Part shown: piece after piece, positions 8,811-16,731 of the stretch
Position numbering within the stretch: position 1 is the stretch's first letter
How the letters are laid out: the number at the start of each line of letters is the position of its first letter
From: JAWOLE01 sp035263845
GTDB taxonomy: Bacteria > Acidobacteriota > Thermoanaerobaculia > UBA5066 > Gp7-AA6
Length of the DNA stretch: 59,126 bases
Direction: 5' to 3'
Assembly: GCA_035263845.1 (NCBI GenBank)
Contig: DATFQY010000216.1
Coordinates: 1 to 59,126, forward strand
Position numbers and translations under genes: made by a program
Notes under the pieces: generated by a model
What the model saw: only the letters and a program-made list of their open reading frames with translations
Told to the model about the DNA's origin: nothing
Databases searched by the model: none

Positions 8811-9221
8811 GTGGCTAAGAAGAAGGCAGCGAAGAAACGCGCGCGCGGCAAGGCTCGCAAGACCTCGAAGGCCTCCGCGAAGAAGGCCTCGAAGAAGAAG
8901 AGGGCCGCGAAGAGGGCCGCTCCCAGGAAGAAGGCCGCTCCGAGGAAGAAGGCGGCGGCGAAGAAGGCGCGCAAGGCGGCGCCGAAGAAGGCTTCGAAGC
9001 CCGCGAAAAAGCGCGCGTCCCGACCGAAGGCGAAACCGGCCGCCGCCGCGGCGGCGGTTGCCTCCCACGAGTCCGATTGGAGAGCCGAAGAGGAAACGCG
9101 GGGAGCGGAGAACGAAATGATGGAAGAGCGCGAGGCGGAACGGCTCGCGCGCGAAGCGGCGGAAGAGGCGGAGGAGGGGAGCCCTGAGTCCGGCAGCCCC
9201 GAAGAAGAGGCCGAGTGGTAA
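8811..9221 (+). CDS. Lys/Ala-rich histone H1-like protein with acidic tail
   Basis: A 136-residue protein with a two-part charge pattern. Residues 1-85 are almost only Lys, Ala, Arg, Ser and Pro, with KKA, KKS and PRKKAAP repeats as in bacterial histone H1-like DNA-binding proteins. Residues 90-136 are strongly acidic (Glu-rich) and end in GSPEEEAEW. The basic half probably binds DNA or RNA; the acidic tail might moderate this. The GTG start at 8811 has a strong GAGGAGGGAGG ribosome binding site at 8792-8802. A TATGAT -10-like element at 8765-8770 overlaps the divergent -10 of the membrane protein gene. Confidence 0.78.
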   Translation: MAKKKAAKKRARGKARKTSKASAKKASKKKRAAKRAAPRKKAAPRKKAAAKKARKAAPKKASKPAKKRASRPKAKPAAAAAAVASHESDWRAEEETRGAENEMMEEREAERLAREAAEEAEEGSPESGSPEEEAEW

Positions 9222-9276
9222 TATAGTAGCCAACGGCACTCATTGCCGGACTCTCGTCCGGCTGTCTGAACGAGAA

Positions 9277-9304
9277 GGTCCCGAGCAATCGGGGCCTTTT
9301 CTTT
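9277..9304 (+). terminator. intrinsic terminator after the histone-like gene
   Basis: The stem ggtcccga/tcggggcc (9277-9284 and 9289-9296, with one G-T pair) has a 4-base loop and is followed by TTTTCTTT. A second perfect 7-bp hairpin (gccggac/gtccggc) sits just upstream at 9245-9262. Confidence 0.75.
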
Positions 9305-9306
9305 GT

Positions 9307-9681
9307 CTAGCGAGGTATCGGCTTGGGTCGTCGCTCGTTGTCTAGATTCACGAACGTGACCTCGGCGGCGGTGACCTTGACTCGCTCGCGCCCGCCTTCG
9401 TCGCGCTGGGCGTAGACCTCCACGCCGATCGTGATCGAGGTCGTCCCGATGCTCACTACCCTCGTGTAGAAGGAGACGAGGTCTCCGACGTAGACCGGCT
9501 CGTGGAAGACGACCTCGCGCATCGCCACGGTCACGATGAAAGACGCGCCGTTGCGTTTCGCCTCGACGGCGCCCGCCTGGTCGATGTAGGAGAGGATCAC
9601 GCCGCCGAAGATCGTTCCGTGAGCGTTCGTATCCTTGGGCATCATGATGACCCGTATGGAAGGCTCCGGCTGAGAATTCAT
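9307..9681 (-). CDS. acyl-CoA thioesterase, hotdog fold (YciA-like)
   Basis: A 124-residue single hotdog domain, the usual length for YciA-type acyl-CoA thioesterases that hydrolyse acyl-CoA to free acid and CoA. The family start IRVIMMPKDTNAHGTIFGG is clear, with the catalytic-region Asn-Ala-His-Gly and the Asp in SYIDQAGAV on the long helix. The strands that follow (MREVVFHEPVYVGDLVSFYT) are typical. The ATG at 9681 follows GGAG about 8-10 bases upstream. The same frame stays open upstream, but that part is low-complexity Arg-rich shadow. It ends just past the terminator of the convergent histone-like gene. Confidence 0.88.
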   Translation of the reverse strand: MNSQPEPSIRVIMMPKDTNAHGTIFGGVILSYIDQAGAVEAKRNGASFIVTVAMREVVFHEPVYVGDLVSFYTRVVSIGTTSITIGVEVYAQRDEGGRERVKVTAAEVTFVNLDNERRPKPIPR

Positions 9682-9704
9682 GCTCGGCTCCGAAGGACCA
9701 ATTC

Positions 9705-10094
9705 TTAAGGCCGCCTCGAGGTCGGGATCTTCGGAGGGCCATAGTCCAGCGAGACTCTTCTCACGATCCCGTCGGAGAGGTTGATGGTCATCGTCCCGTC
9801 GGCGTAGTAGTACGTCCAGATCTCGTGCGTGGAGGTCCCCTCCGTGCCGACGGTGATGGACGGCTTGCCCAGCGACTCGACGACCTGGTTTCCGGTGGTG
9901 CCCGGATCGATCCTGCGGCGAGCGGAGGTGACGTCTCCGGAGAGGACCGGCGCGCCGACTCCCGTCAGGGCCTCGGTCTTGCGGTAGAGCCGGCGCTCCC
10001 ACCAGCGGGGCGCCCACACGGCCAGACCGACGAGGACGACGACCAGGAGGAGCCCGATGACGAGCCCGGTGCGCGGAGGACGCTCTTCGGTCAT
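9705..10094 (-). CDS. membrane-anchored protein with BamE/SmpA-like domain
   Basis: About 129 residues. One N-terminal transmembrane helix (TGLVIGLLLVVVLVGLAVWA, residues 9-28) is followed by a soluble domain. The segment IDPGTTGNQVVESLGKPSITVG, then EIWTYYYADGTMTINLSDG, has the helix-turn 'G-x-P' and strand pattern of BamE/SmpA-type domains, which often assist outer membrane or envelope assembly; this assignment is by pattern only. The start is the ATG at 10094; the open frame continues upstream without a convincing start. It is transcribed toward the thioesterase and away from mdh. Confidence 0.65.
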   Translation of the reverse strand: MTEERPPRTGLVIGLLLVVVLVGLAVWAPRWWERRLYRKTEALTGVGAPVLSGDVTSARRRIDPGTTGNQVVESLGKPSITVGTEGTSTHEIWTYYYADGTMTINLSDGIVRRVSLDYGPPKIPTSRRP

Positions 10095-10203
10095 CGAAGC
10101 GAACCACTCGAGAGAGTCAATCTCTCGGGAGCTTAGCAGAGCGTTCCCATGATGAATCCGCATCCCTCGACGCGCGAATCGTTCGGGTAAGATCCCGCGC
10201 ACC

Positions 10204-11127
10204 ATGAAACAGAAGGTTACGGTTGTCGGCGCGGGGAACGTCGGGGCCACGGTGGCGCAGCGCATCGTCGAGAAGCAGATCGCCGACGTCGTCCTGGTGG
10301 ACATCATCCCGGGACTTCCGCAGGGCAAGGCGCTCGACATGATGGAGTCGGCCCCGGTCGAGAAGTTCGACGCGAGGATGGTTGGCTCCAACACCTACGA
10401 CGAGACGGCCGGCTCCGACCTGGTCGTCATCACCGCCGGCGTTCCCAGGAAGCCCGGGATGAGTCGGGACGACCTCGTCGCGACCAACGAGGGGATCGTC
10501 GGCGACGTCGTCCGCAAGCTCCTTCCGGGATCGCCGCACGCGATCCTGATCGTCGTCTCCAACCCGCTCGACGCGATGTGCGAGGTCGCGCGGCGCGTCT
10601 CCGGGTTCCCGAGGGAGCGGGTTTTCGGCATGGCGGGCGTCCTCGACTCCGCGCGCATGCGCTGGTTCCTGGCCGAGGCGCTCGGCGTGTCCGTCGAGAG
10701 CACGCAGGCGTTCGTCCTCGGCGGGCACGGCGATACCATGGTTCCACTTCCGCGCTACTCGACGGTCGGCGGGGTGCCGGTGACCGAGCTGCTTCCGAAG
10801 GAGAAGCTCGACGCGATCGTCAAGCGCACCCGCGACGGGGGCATCGAGATCGTCAACCTGTTGAAGACCTCGGCCTGGTACGCGCCCGCCTCGGCGACCG
10901 TCGAGATGGTGGACGCGGTCATCCGGGACAAGAAGAAGATCCTGCCCTGCGCGGCTTACCTCCAGGGCGAGTACGGAATGAACGACGTCTACCTCGGCGT
11001 CCCCGTCAAGCTCGGCGCGGGCGGGGCGGAGCAGGTCATCGAGATCACCCTGACGTCGGAGGAGAAGGCCGCTCTCGAGAAGTCGGCCGGCGCCGTCCGC
11101 GAGCTCTTCAAGATCCTCAAGGTCTAG
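10204..11127 (+). CDS. mdh: malate dehydrogenase
   Basis: A 307-residue NAD-dependent malate dehydrogenase of the lactate/malate dehydrogenase-like type, interconverting malate and oxaloacetate in the TCA cycle. The Rossmann motif VVGAGNVGAT opens the protein and Asp33 in VLVDI points to NAD. The substrate-binding loop VPRKPGMSRDDL and the catalytic His175 in GGHGDTMVPL are present. It begins a row of central-carbon genes (sdhC-like, sucC, sucD, ndk). A TAAGAT hexamer at 10188-10193 ends 10 nt before the ATG and no Shine-Dalgarno sequence is seen, consistent with a leaderless or very short-leader transcript. Confidence 0.95.
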   Translation: MKQKVTVVGAGNVGATVAQRIVEKQIADVVLVDIIPGLPQGKALDMMESAPVEKFDARMVGSNTYDETAGSDLVVITAGVPRKPGMSRDDLVATNEGIVGDVVRKLLPGSPHAILIVVSNPLDAMCEVARRVSGFPRERVFGMAGVLDSARMRWFLAEALGVSVESTQAFVLGGHGDTMVPLPRYSTVGGVPVTELLPKEKLDAIVKRTRDGGIEIVNLLKTSAWYAPASATVEMVDAVIRDKKKILPCAAYLQGEYGMNDVYLGVPVKLGAGGAEQVIEITLTSEEKAALEKSAGAVRELFKILKV

Positions 11128-11136
11128 ACTCCGGCG

Positions 11137-11754
11137 TTGTCGGTCCAACGCCAGTCCTGGCCGCGGCGTCTCCACTCGCTGACCGGCGTCGTTCCGGTCG
11201 GCGTCTTCGTCGCCTTTCACCTCTGGGAGAACTCCACGGCGGCGCGCGGCGCCGACGCCTACAACGAGATGGCCCGCCGGCTCCAGGATCTTCCCTTCGC
11301 GGTGGCGATGGAGGTCCTCATGATCCTGCTTCCGTTGCTCTACCACGGCGTCTACGGGCTCTTCGTGAGCTCGACGGCGCGGCCCGACGTCGCCGCGGGG
11401 CCGTTCGTCCGCCGCTGGATGTTCTTCCTGCAGCGCCTTACCGGGACCGTCGTTTTCGCGTTCGTCCTGTTCCACCTCTGGACGACGCGGCTCGTTCAGC
11501 TGACGGACCATCGGGAGCTGGACCTCTTCCGCCAGGTCCAGGCCGCGGTCGCGAATCCCTGGATCTTCGCCTTCTACGTCGCGGGGATCCTGTCGGCGAC
11601 GTATCACCTGTCGAGCGGGATCTGGAGTTTCTCGCTCGTCTGGGGACTGGCGGTCGCTCCCCGCGCCCGCCGGCGGATGGGCTGGGCCTGCGTTCTCGTC
11701 TTCCTCGCGCTCTCCTGGATCGGGCTCTCCGGGATCCGCGCCTTTCGAATGTAG
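11137..11754 (+). CDS. sdhC: succinate dehydrogenase cytochrome b subunit-like membrane protein
   Basis: A 205-residue protein with five hydrophobic segments and a start RRLHSLTGVVPVGVFVAFHLWEN typical of the di-heme cytochrome b subunit of B-type succinate dehydrogenase/fumarate reductase. His13, His28, His70, His113 and His157 lie in or beside membrane segments and are candidate heme ligands. The gene sits between mdh and sucC, but no sdhA or sdhB is in the window, so the flavoprotein and iron-sulfur subunits must be elsewhere. The start is TTG; TAGACT at 11125-11130, overlapping the mdh stop, lies 6 nt upstream of it. Confidence 0.82.
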   Translation: MSVQRQSWPRRLHSLTGVVPVGVFVAFHLWENSTAARGADAYNEMARRLQDLPFAVAMEVLMILLPLLYHGVYGLFVSSTARPDVAAGPFVRRWMFFLQRLTGTVVFAFVLFHLWTTRLVQLTDHRELDLFRQVQAAVANPWIFAFYVAGILSATYHLSSGIWSFSLVWGLAVAPRARRRMGWACVLVFLALSWIGLSGIRAFRM

Positions 11755-11761
11755 GCGAGCC

Positions 11762-11767
11762 TATAAT
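11762..11767 (+). promoter_or_regulatory. TATAAT -10 element before sucC
   Basis: A perfect consensus TATAAT ends 12 nt before the sucC ATG, in a stretch with no Shine-Dalgarno sequence. The -35 region is not clear. It suggests a promoter for sucCD-ndk separate from the mdh promoter. Confidence 0.5.
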
Positions 11768-11779
11768 CCGGAGCCTTTC

Positions 11780-12940
11780 ATGAAGGTCCACGAGTACCAG
11801 GCCAAATCCATACTCGCTCGATACGGCGTCGCGGTGCCGCGGGGAGAGGTGACCGACAGCCCCGCCGAGGCTCGGGAGATCGCCCACCGGCTTGGAGGGA
11901 GGTGCGTCGTGAAGGCGCAGATCCACGCGGGCGGCCGCGGCAAGGGAGGCGGCGTCAAGCTCGCGAAGGACCCGGAGGAGGCCTACCATCTCGCCAAATC
12001 CATCCTCGGGATGACGCTGGTCACTCCCCAGACCGGGCCGGGCGGCCGGATCGTCCGCAAGGTTCTGATCGAGGAGGCGCTCGACATCGCCCGGGAGCTC
12101 TACCTCGGCGTGACGCTCGACCGCGCGCGGGGCCTGCCCGCGATGATGGCCTCGAAGTCCGGCGGAATGGAGATCGAGGAAGTCGCCGCGAAGGACCCGG
12201 CGGCGATCATCCGCGAAGCGCTCGATCCGGGCGTGGGCATGTTCCCGTTCCAGGCCCGCAAGCTCGCCTTCGCGGTAGGGCTCGCCGGGGACAGTTTCCG
12301 GAAGGGCGTCGCCTTCATGCAGGCGCTTTTCAAGGCATACGTCGAGTCCGACGCGTCGCTCGCCGAGATCAACCCGTTGCTCGTGACGAAGTCCGGCGAC
12401 GTCCTGGCGCTCGACGCGAAGATGAACTTCGACGACAACGCGCTCTACCGCCACCCCGACATCAAGGAGATGCGGGACCTCGCCGAGGAGGACCCGCTCG
12501 AAGTCGAGGCCTCGAAGTTCGGGTTGAACTACATCAAGCTCGACGGCAATGTCGGCTGCATGGTCAACGGGGCGGGGCTGGCGATGGCGACGATGGACTT
12601 GGTCAAGCTCGCCGGCGGCGAGCCGGCCAACTTCCTCGACGTCGGCGGCGGCGCCTCCGAGGAGCAGGTCAAGAACGCCTTCCGCATCATCCTCTCCGAC
12701 CGGAATGTCAAGGCGATCCTCATCAACATCTTCGGCGGGATCATGCGCTGCGACATCATCGGCAAGGGCGTCGTCGCCGCGGTGAAGGAGATGGGTCTCT
12801 CGACTCCCGTCGTGGTCCGCCTGGAAGGGACGAACGTGGACGAGGGCAAGCGGATCCTGCGGGAGTCCGGGCTGAAGATCACCCCCGCGGACGGCCTCTC
12901 CGACGGCGCCCGCAAGGCGGTCGAGGCGGCGCGGTCATGA
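11780..12940 (+). CDS. sucC: succinyl-CoA synthetase (ADP/GDP-forming), beta subunit
   Basis: A 386-residue beta subunit of the enzyme converting succinyl-CoA plus phosphate and NDP to succinate, CoA and NTP. The start MKVHEYQAKSILARYGVAVP is the classic SucC N-terminus of the ATP-grasp domain; HAGGRGKGGGVKL is the nucleotide-binding loop. EINPLLV and FLDVGGGASEEQV, then INIFGGIMRCD in the C-terminal CoA-ligase domain, are all intact. Length is normal. It overlaps sucD by 4 bases (ATGA), as expected for a coupled alpha/beta pair. It follows the sdhC-like gene by 25 bases. Confidence 0.97.
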   Translation: MKVHEYQAKSILARYGVAVPRGEVTDSPAEAREIAHRLGGRCVVKAQIHAGGRGKGGGVKLAKDPEEAYHLAKSILGMTLVTPQTGPGGRIVRKVLIEEALDIARELYLGVTLDRARGLPAMMASKSGGMEIEEVAAKDPAAIIREALDPGVGMFPFQARKLAFAVGLAGDSFRKGVAFMQALFKAYVESDASLAEINPLLVTKSGDVLALDAKMNFDDNALYRHPDIKEMRDLAEEDPLEVEASKFGLNYIKLDGNVGCMVNGAGLAMATMDLVKLAGGEPANFLDVGGGASEEQVKNAFRIILSDRNVKAILINIFGGIMRCDIIGKGVVAAVKEMGLSTPVVVRLEGTNVDEGKRILRESGLKITPADGLSDGARKAVEAARS

Positions 12941-13833
12941 GCATCTGGGTCGGAAAACACACGCGCCTTCTCGTCCAGGGGCTGACCGGCCGCGAGGGGA
13001 CCTTCCACGCCCTGGCGTGCCGCGACTACGGCACCAACGTCGTCGCGGGAGTCACGCCCGGCAAGGGAGGCACGATCCACGAGGGGATCCCGGTCTTCAA
13101 CACCGTCTCGGAGGCGGTCGCCGCGACCGGGGCCAACGCCTCGATGATCTTCGTTCCTCCGCCGTTCGCCGCCGACGCGATCGTCGAGGCGGCCGACAGT
13201 GGGATCGCGATCATCGCCTGCATCACCGAGGGCGTCCCGACCAACGACATGATCCGGGTCAAGGCCTTCCTCGCGGAAGTCAACGCGAGGGGCGGGGGGG
13301 CCGCGACGGTCCGCCTGATCGGCCCCAACTGCCCCGGGCTCATCACGCCGGGGGAGTGCAAGATCGGGATCATGCCGGGCCGCATCCATGCTCCCGGAAC
13401 CGTCGGCGTCGTCTCCCGCTCGGGGACGCTCACCTACGAGGCGGTGGACCAGCTGACGCGCCTGGGCATGGGGCAGTCCACGGTCGTCGGGATCGGAGGA
13501 GATCCCGTCAACGGAACCAGCTTCATCGACTGCCTGCGGGCGTACAAGGACGACCCGGGAACCGAGGCGGTCGTGGTGATCGGCGAGATCGGAGGAATGG
13601 CCGAGGAGGAAGCCGCCTGCTACATCGCCGGCAACCTCCGCAAGCCCGTCGTCGCGTTCATCGCCGGCCAGACCGCGCCGCCGGGACGCCGCATGGGGCA
13701 CGCCGGGGCAATCATCGCGGGAGGCCGCGGAACCGCCGCCGACAAGATCAAGGCGCTGGAGGCGGCGAAGATCACAGTCGTCCGCTCCCCGGCCGACATC
13801 GGAACGAAGATGAAAGAGGTCCTCGGGAGGTAG
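12937..13833 (+). CDS. sucD: succinyl-CoA synthetase, alpha subunit
   Basis: A 298-residue alpha subunit with a CoA-binding Rossmann domain: VQGLTGREGTFHA at the start, GVTPGKGG, then ACITEGVP and IGPNCPGLITPGECKIGIMP. The phosphorylated His is His255 in RRMGHAGAII. The ATG at 12937 overlaps the sucC stop as ATGA, which fixes the start. An open frame continues upstream but only as a shadow of sucC. Together with SucC it forms the TCA-cycle enzyme that makes NTP by substrate-level phosphorylation; ndk directly downstream can redistribute the phosphate. Confidence 0.97.
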   Translation: MSIWVGKHTRLLVQGLTGREGTFHALACRDYGTNVVAGVTPGKGGTIHEGIPVFNTVSEAVAATGANASMIFVPPPFAADAIVEAADSGIAIIACITEGVPTNDMIRVKAFLAEVNARGGGAATVRLIGPNCPGLITPGECKIGIMPGRIHAPGTVGVVSRSGTLTYEAVDQLTRLGMGQSTVVGIGGDPVNGTSFIDCLRAYKDDPGTEAVVVIGEIGGMAEEEAACYIAGNLRKPVVAFIAGQTAPPGRRMGHAGAIIAGGRGTAADKIKALEAAKITVVRSPADIGTKMKEVLGR

Positions 13834-13834
13834 A

Positions 13835-14248
13835 TTGGAAAGAACTCTGACGATCATCAAGCCGGACGCCGTGGCCGCGGGAAAGACGGGGGCGATCCTG
13901 GCCCACCTGGAGAAGGCCGGGTTCGGGATCAAGGGAATGAAGCGGCTCAAGCTGACGATGGAGCTGGCACAGGGCTTCTACGCCGTGCACCGGGAGCGCC
14001 CCTTCTTCCACGGGCTCGTGAAGTTCATGACCGAGGGTCCCGTCGTCGTCGCGGCGCTCTCCCGGGAGAACGCGGTTTCCGAGCTGCGCAAGACGATGGG
14101 GGCGACCGACTCGCGCAAGGCCGAGGCCGGCACGATCCGCAACCTCCATGGAACCGACATCGAGCGAAACGCGATCCACGGCAGCGACTCGCCGGAGAAC
14201 GCGGCGAAGGAGATCGCCTTCTTCTTCTCCGAGGCCGAGCTGATCTAG
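13835..14248 (+). CDS. ndk: nucleoside diphosphate kinase
   Basis: A 137-residue enzyme that transfers the gamma phosphate between nucleoside triphosphates and diphosphates through a phospho-histidine. The opening RTLTIIKPDAVAAGKTG and the active-site segment NAIHGSDSPENA (His115) are canonical and the length is standard. The start is TTG one base after the sucD stop, with GGGAGG at 13825-13830 inside the end of sucD as ribosome binding site; this makes co-translation with sucCD likely. The coupling makes sense, because the NTP formed by SucCD can be converted to other NTPs. Confidence 0.96.
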   Translation: MERTLTIIKPDAVAAGKTGAILAHLEKAGFGIKGMKRLKLTMELAQGFYAVHRERPFFHGLVKFMTEGPVVVAALSRENAVSELRKTMGATDSRKAEAGTIRNLHGTDIERNAIHGSDSPENAAKEIAFFFSEAELI

Positions 14249-14254
14249 CTCTTG

Positions 14255-14341
14255 CCCTTGTCATCCTGAGCGAAGCGAAGGATCTTCCCCGGTGACCCCG
14301 GAGTAGATCCTTCGTCGCTGCGCTCCTCAGGATGACAAGGG
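14255..14341. repeat. inverted repeat, TGTCATCCTGAGCG family, copy 1
   Basis: The arms cccttgtcatcctgag (14255-14270) and its exact complement at 14326-14341 are 16 bp long. Inside them a second near-match pair, gcgaaggatct/agatccttcgtcgc, extends the stem. The element fills the gap between the convergent ndk and trmJ-like genes and could act as a bidirectional hairpin. Related copies lie at 35807-35907 and 50642-50758. Confidence 0.85.
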
Positions 14342-14347
14342 GAAGGG

Positions 14348-15064
14348 TTAGTCGGATCCCTTTCTTCGGAGCGAGACGAGGATCCGGTTCGCCACCCCTC
14401 TCAGGATCGCCACTTCCCTCTGAGAAAGCGGCCGGCCTGCGATCAGCCTCCGCCACTCGCGAAGCGTGCGATCGCGGTGGCCCGTGTCGTAGAAGCCGAT
14501 CGCGTCGAGCGCCCGGTCCCAGTGCTCGATGGCTCCTTCGATCTCGCCCAGGGGCGCCAGGTCTTCCTCCTCCGCGGCGCCCGAGGGCGAGAGGGCCGCG
14601 GCGGCGAGTGTGACCGCGACGGCGTGGGAGACGTTCATCGTCGGAAAGGAAGGGTCCGTCGGAAGTCTCAGAAAAACCGAGGCATGCGAGAGCTCCTCCT
14701 CGGTCAGGCCGCTCTTTTCGGGGCCGAAGACGAAGCCGATCCGCTTCTGGCCAGCCTCTTGCACTAAGCCCGGGAGATCGGCCGGACCGAGCGCGCGGCG
14801 CTCTCCCCGGCCACGCAGCGACGAAGTGGCAACGACAACAGCGAGATCCGCGACCGCGAGGGGAAGCGATTCGAAGCGCCGCAAGCCTTCCAGAACATCG
14901 TCCGCCCCCGAAGCCAGCCGGTGGGATTCCTCGTCCGGGAGCGCCGCCGGTTCGACCAGTCTCAGGTCCTCGATCCCGAAGTTCCGGCAGACCCGGGCGA
15001 TCGAGCCGAGGTTTGCAGGAAGCCCTATCCTGACGGCGACGACGGCGCTGGAACTCGGGTCCAC
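14348..15064 (-). CDS. RNA 2'-O-methyltransferase, SpoU/TrmH family (TrmJ-like)
   Basis: A 238-residue SAM-dependent RNA ribose methyltransferase with the trefoil-knot SPOUT fold. The N-terminus VAVRIGLPANLGSIARVCRNFG contains the N-x-G-x-x-x-R pattern of motif 1; FVFGPEKSGLTEEEL is motif 2, and LRLPTDPSFPTMNVSHAVAV is motif 3 with the cofactor-binding knot. The C-terminal extension resembles TrmJ, which methylates position 32 of tRNAs, so tRNA is the likely substrate. The GTG start has no Shine-Dalgarno sequence; GATAAT ends exactly 6 nt upstream, as expected for a leaderless message. It is divergent from the VWA gene. Confidence 0.85.
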   Translation of the reverse strand: MDPSSSAVVAVRIGLPANLGSIARVCRNFGIEDLRLVEPAALPDEESHRLASGADDVLEGLRRFESLPLAVADLAVVVATSSLRGRGERRALGPADLPGLVQEAGQKRIGFVFGPEKSGLTEEELSHASVFLRLPTDPSFPTMNVSHAVAVTLAAAALSPSGAAEEEDLAPLGEIEGAIEHWDRALDAIGFYDTGHRDRTLREWRRLIAGRPLSQREVAILRGVANRILVSLRRKGSD

Positions 15065-15104
15065 GGCGGAATTATCAGGCCCCGGCGTCCCTTATCGGAG
15101 ACAG

Positions 15105-16082
15105 ATGAAAACCCGCTTCGCGATTCTCATCGCCGCCCTGCTGGCGGCGGCCTCTGCCGGGGCGCAGGAGAAACCCAGCCCGCCGGAGAAAGGCAAGGAG
15201 AAGGAGAAGCTTCCGGCGTACACCGAGTCGGCCGGCAGCGAGTACGTCATGGTCCCTGTCGTCGTCCTCGACAAGAAGGGCCGGTTCGTCGAGGGACTGG
15301 AGAGGCAACACTTCCAGATCCGCGTCCAGGGAGTTCCCGTCGAGGTCGACACCTTCGAAAAAGACGACACGGCGCCGGTGTCCTGGGCGTTCCTGATCGA
15401 CACCTCGGGAAGCATGAGGCTCGCCAGCAAACTGGAATACGCCAAGTCCGCGGTCCGTCACATCATCGCGACCCGAAAACCGGGGGACGATTTCGCGCTC
15501 TTCGCCTTCGCCGAGGACGAGGTCAACCTCGTCGCGGATTTCTCGCGGGACACCACCAAGCTCCTGGCGGCCCTGGGCGACCTCGAGGCGGGCGGTAAGA
15601 CGGCCCTCTTCGACGCCGTCGCCGCCACCCCCTCCCGCATGATGGCCGGTAAGAACGGGAAGCGGGCGATCGTCCTCTTCACCGACGGGGTGGACAACGC
15701 CAGCAAGCTGACCCCGGCGGAGATGGCGGAAATCCTTCAGCAGGTGTCGATTCCGGTCTATGCCATAGGCATGAAAAATGCTTCCTTCGACCGTTTGACG
15801 GATGAAGAGCGAAGCCAATTGTCTGTGGACAACTTGAGGATGCTGGCCGCTTCCAGCGGTGGAAAAATGTATCTGCCGGGCGGAGAAGAGGATCTGGCCC
15901 CGATCGCAGAAAAGATCGGGGCGGAGATCCGCAAGCAGTACCTGCTGGGCTTTACGGCGTCCGGTCAGGGTGAGCTAAAATACCGGCTCCTGGTCGTTTC
16001 GGTCCTGAAGAGGGGTAGTTGGGATATTCGAGCCCGCCGAGGTTACCGGGGAACCGCCCCGGTTACCACGGGGTCTCACTAA
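15105..16082 (+). CDS. secreted VWA-domain protein
   Basis: A 325-residue protein with a cleavable signal peptide (MKTRFAILIAALLAAASAGA, then QEK) and a von Willebrand factor A domain. The metal-binding MIDAS motif DTSGSM is intact at residues 99-104 and the later VLFTDGVDNAS supplies the second Asp. Before it lies a short beta-rich domain (VVVLDKKGRFVEGLERQHF) as in acidobacterial VWFA-related proteins. It probably acts outside the inner membrane in protein-protein contacts. The ATG at 15105 was chosen because the signal peptide starts there. The OmpA-like gene follows after 19 bases, so the two may be an operon. Confidence 0.85.
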   Translation: MKTRFAILIAALLAAASAGAQEKPSPPEKGKEKEKLPAYTESAGSEYVMVPVVVLDKKGRFVEGLERQHFQIRVQGVPVEVDTFEKDDTAPVSWAFLIDTSGSMRLASKLEYAKSAVRHIIATRKPGDDFALFAFAEDEVNLVADFSRDTTKLLAALGDLEAGGKTALFDAVAATPSRMMAGKNGKRAIVLFTDGVDNASKLTPAEMAEILQQVSIPVYAIGMKNASFDRLTDEERSQLSVDNLRMLAASSGGKMYLPGGEEDLAPIAEKIGAEIRKQYLLGFTASGQGELKYRLLVVSVLKRGSWDIRARRGYRGTAPVTTGSH

Positions 16083-16101
16083 CAAGAGGAGGTTGGTACC
16101 T

Positions 16102-16731
16102 ATGGTCAACCGAAGGTGGACCCAAACGGGTCTGACAGGCGCGGCGCTTCTTCTAGGCATCTTCGGGCTCAACGCGTGCGCTACCAAGCGCTACGTTGGC
16201 GAGGAGGTCTCTAAAAGCAGCGCTACCGCCGAGAAGCGGATCAACGAGGTGGAGTCGCAGGTCGAGGCGACTCAGACGAAGGTTCGCGAGCACGACACCA
16301 AGATCGCAGAGCTCGACAAGACGACGCGCGACGCGTTGGAGCGCGCGGAAGCGGCCGGCAAGCTGGCCGAAGGCAAGTTCGTCTACTCCCTGGTCCTCTC
16401 CGACGACGCGGTGAAGTTCCCGCTCAACAAGCACGAGCTCTCCAAGGAAGCGCAGGACAAGCTGGCTGAGTTCGCCGGCCGCCTGAAGGGCGAGAACAAG
16501 AACGTTTACCTGGAGATCCAGGGGCACACGGACTCGACGGGATCGCCGCAGTACAACATGTCGCTGGGCGAGGCCCGCGCCGAGGCCGTTCGCCGCTTCC
16601 TTTCCAAGCAGGGCATCGCGCTCAACCGGATGTCCACGATCTCTTATGGCCAGGAGGAGCCGGTCGATTCCAACAAGACCAAGGACGGGCGGGCCAAGAA
16701 CCGCCGGGTCGTGGTCGTGGTTCTCGCCTAG
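16102..16731 (+). CDS. OmpA/Pal-like lipoprotein with coiled coil
   Basis: A 209-residue envelope protein. The N-terminal hydrophobic stretch ends in LNAC, a near-consensus lipobox with Cys at about residue 26, so lipidation is plausible. Residues 30-95 are a charged coiled coil (EKRINEVESQVEATQ). The C-terminal OmpA domain (about 105-205) has the peptidoglycan-binding pattern QGHTDSTGSPQYNMSLGEAR with Asp and Arg conserved. It probably links the outer membrane to peptidoglycan. I chose ATG 16102 over the in-frame TTG 16093 because AAGAGGAGG lies at a good distance before the ATG. Its stop overlaps the convergent pseudouridine synthase stop. Confidence 0.9.
   Translation: MVNRRWTQTGLTGAALLLGIFGLNACATKRYVGEEVSKSSATAEKRINEVESQVEATQTKVREHDTKIAELDKTTRDALERAEAAGKLAEGKFVYSLVLSDDAVKFPLNKHELSKEAQDKLAEFAGRLKGENKNVYLEIQGHTDSTGSPQYNMSLGEARAEAVRRFLSKQGIALNRMSTISYGQEEPVDSNKTKDGRAKNRRVVVVVLA

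Noticed and set aside
9682..10107. N-terminal extension of the thioesterase
   Set aside because: The open upstream frame is antisense-like and Arg-rich, overlaps the BamE-like gene, and the hotdog domain is complete from the ATG at 9681.
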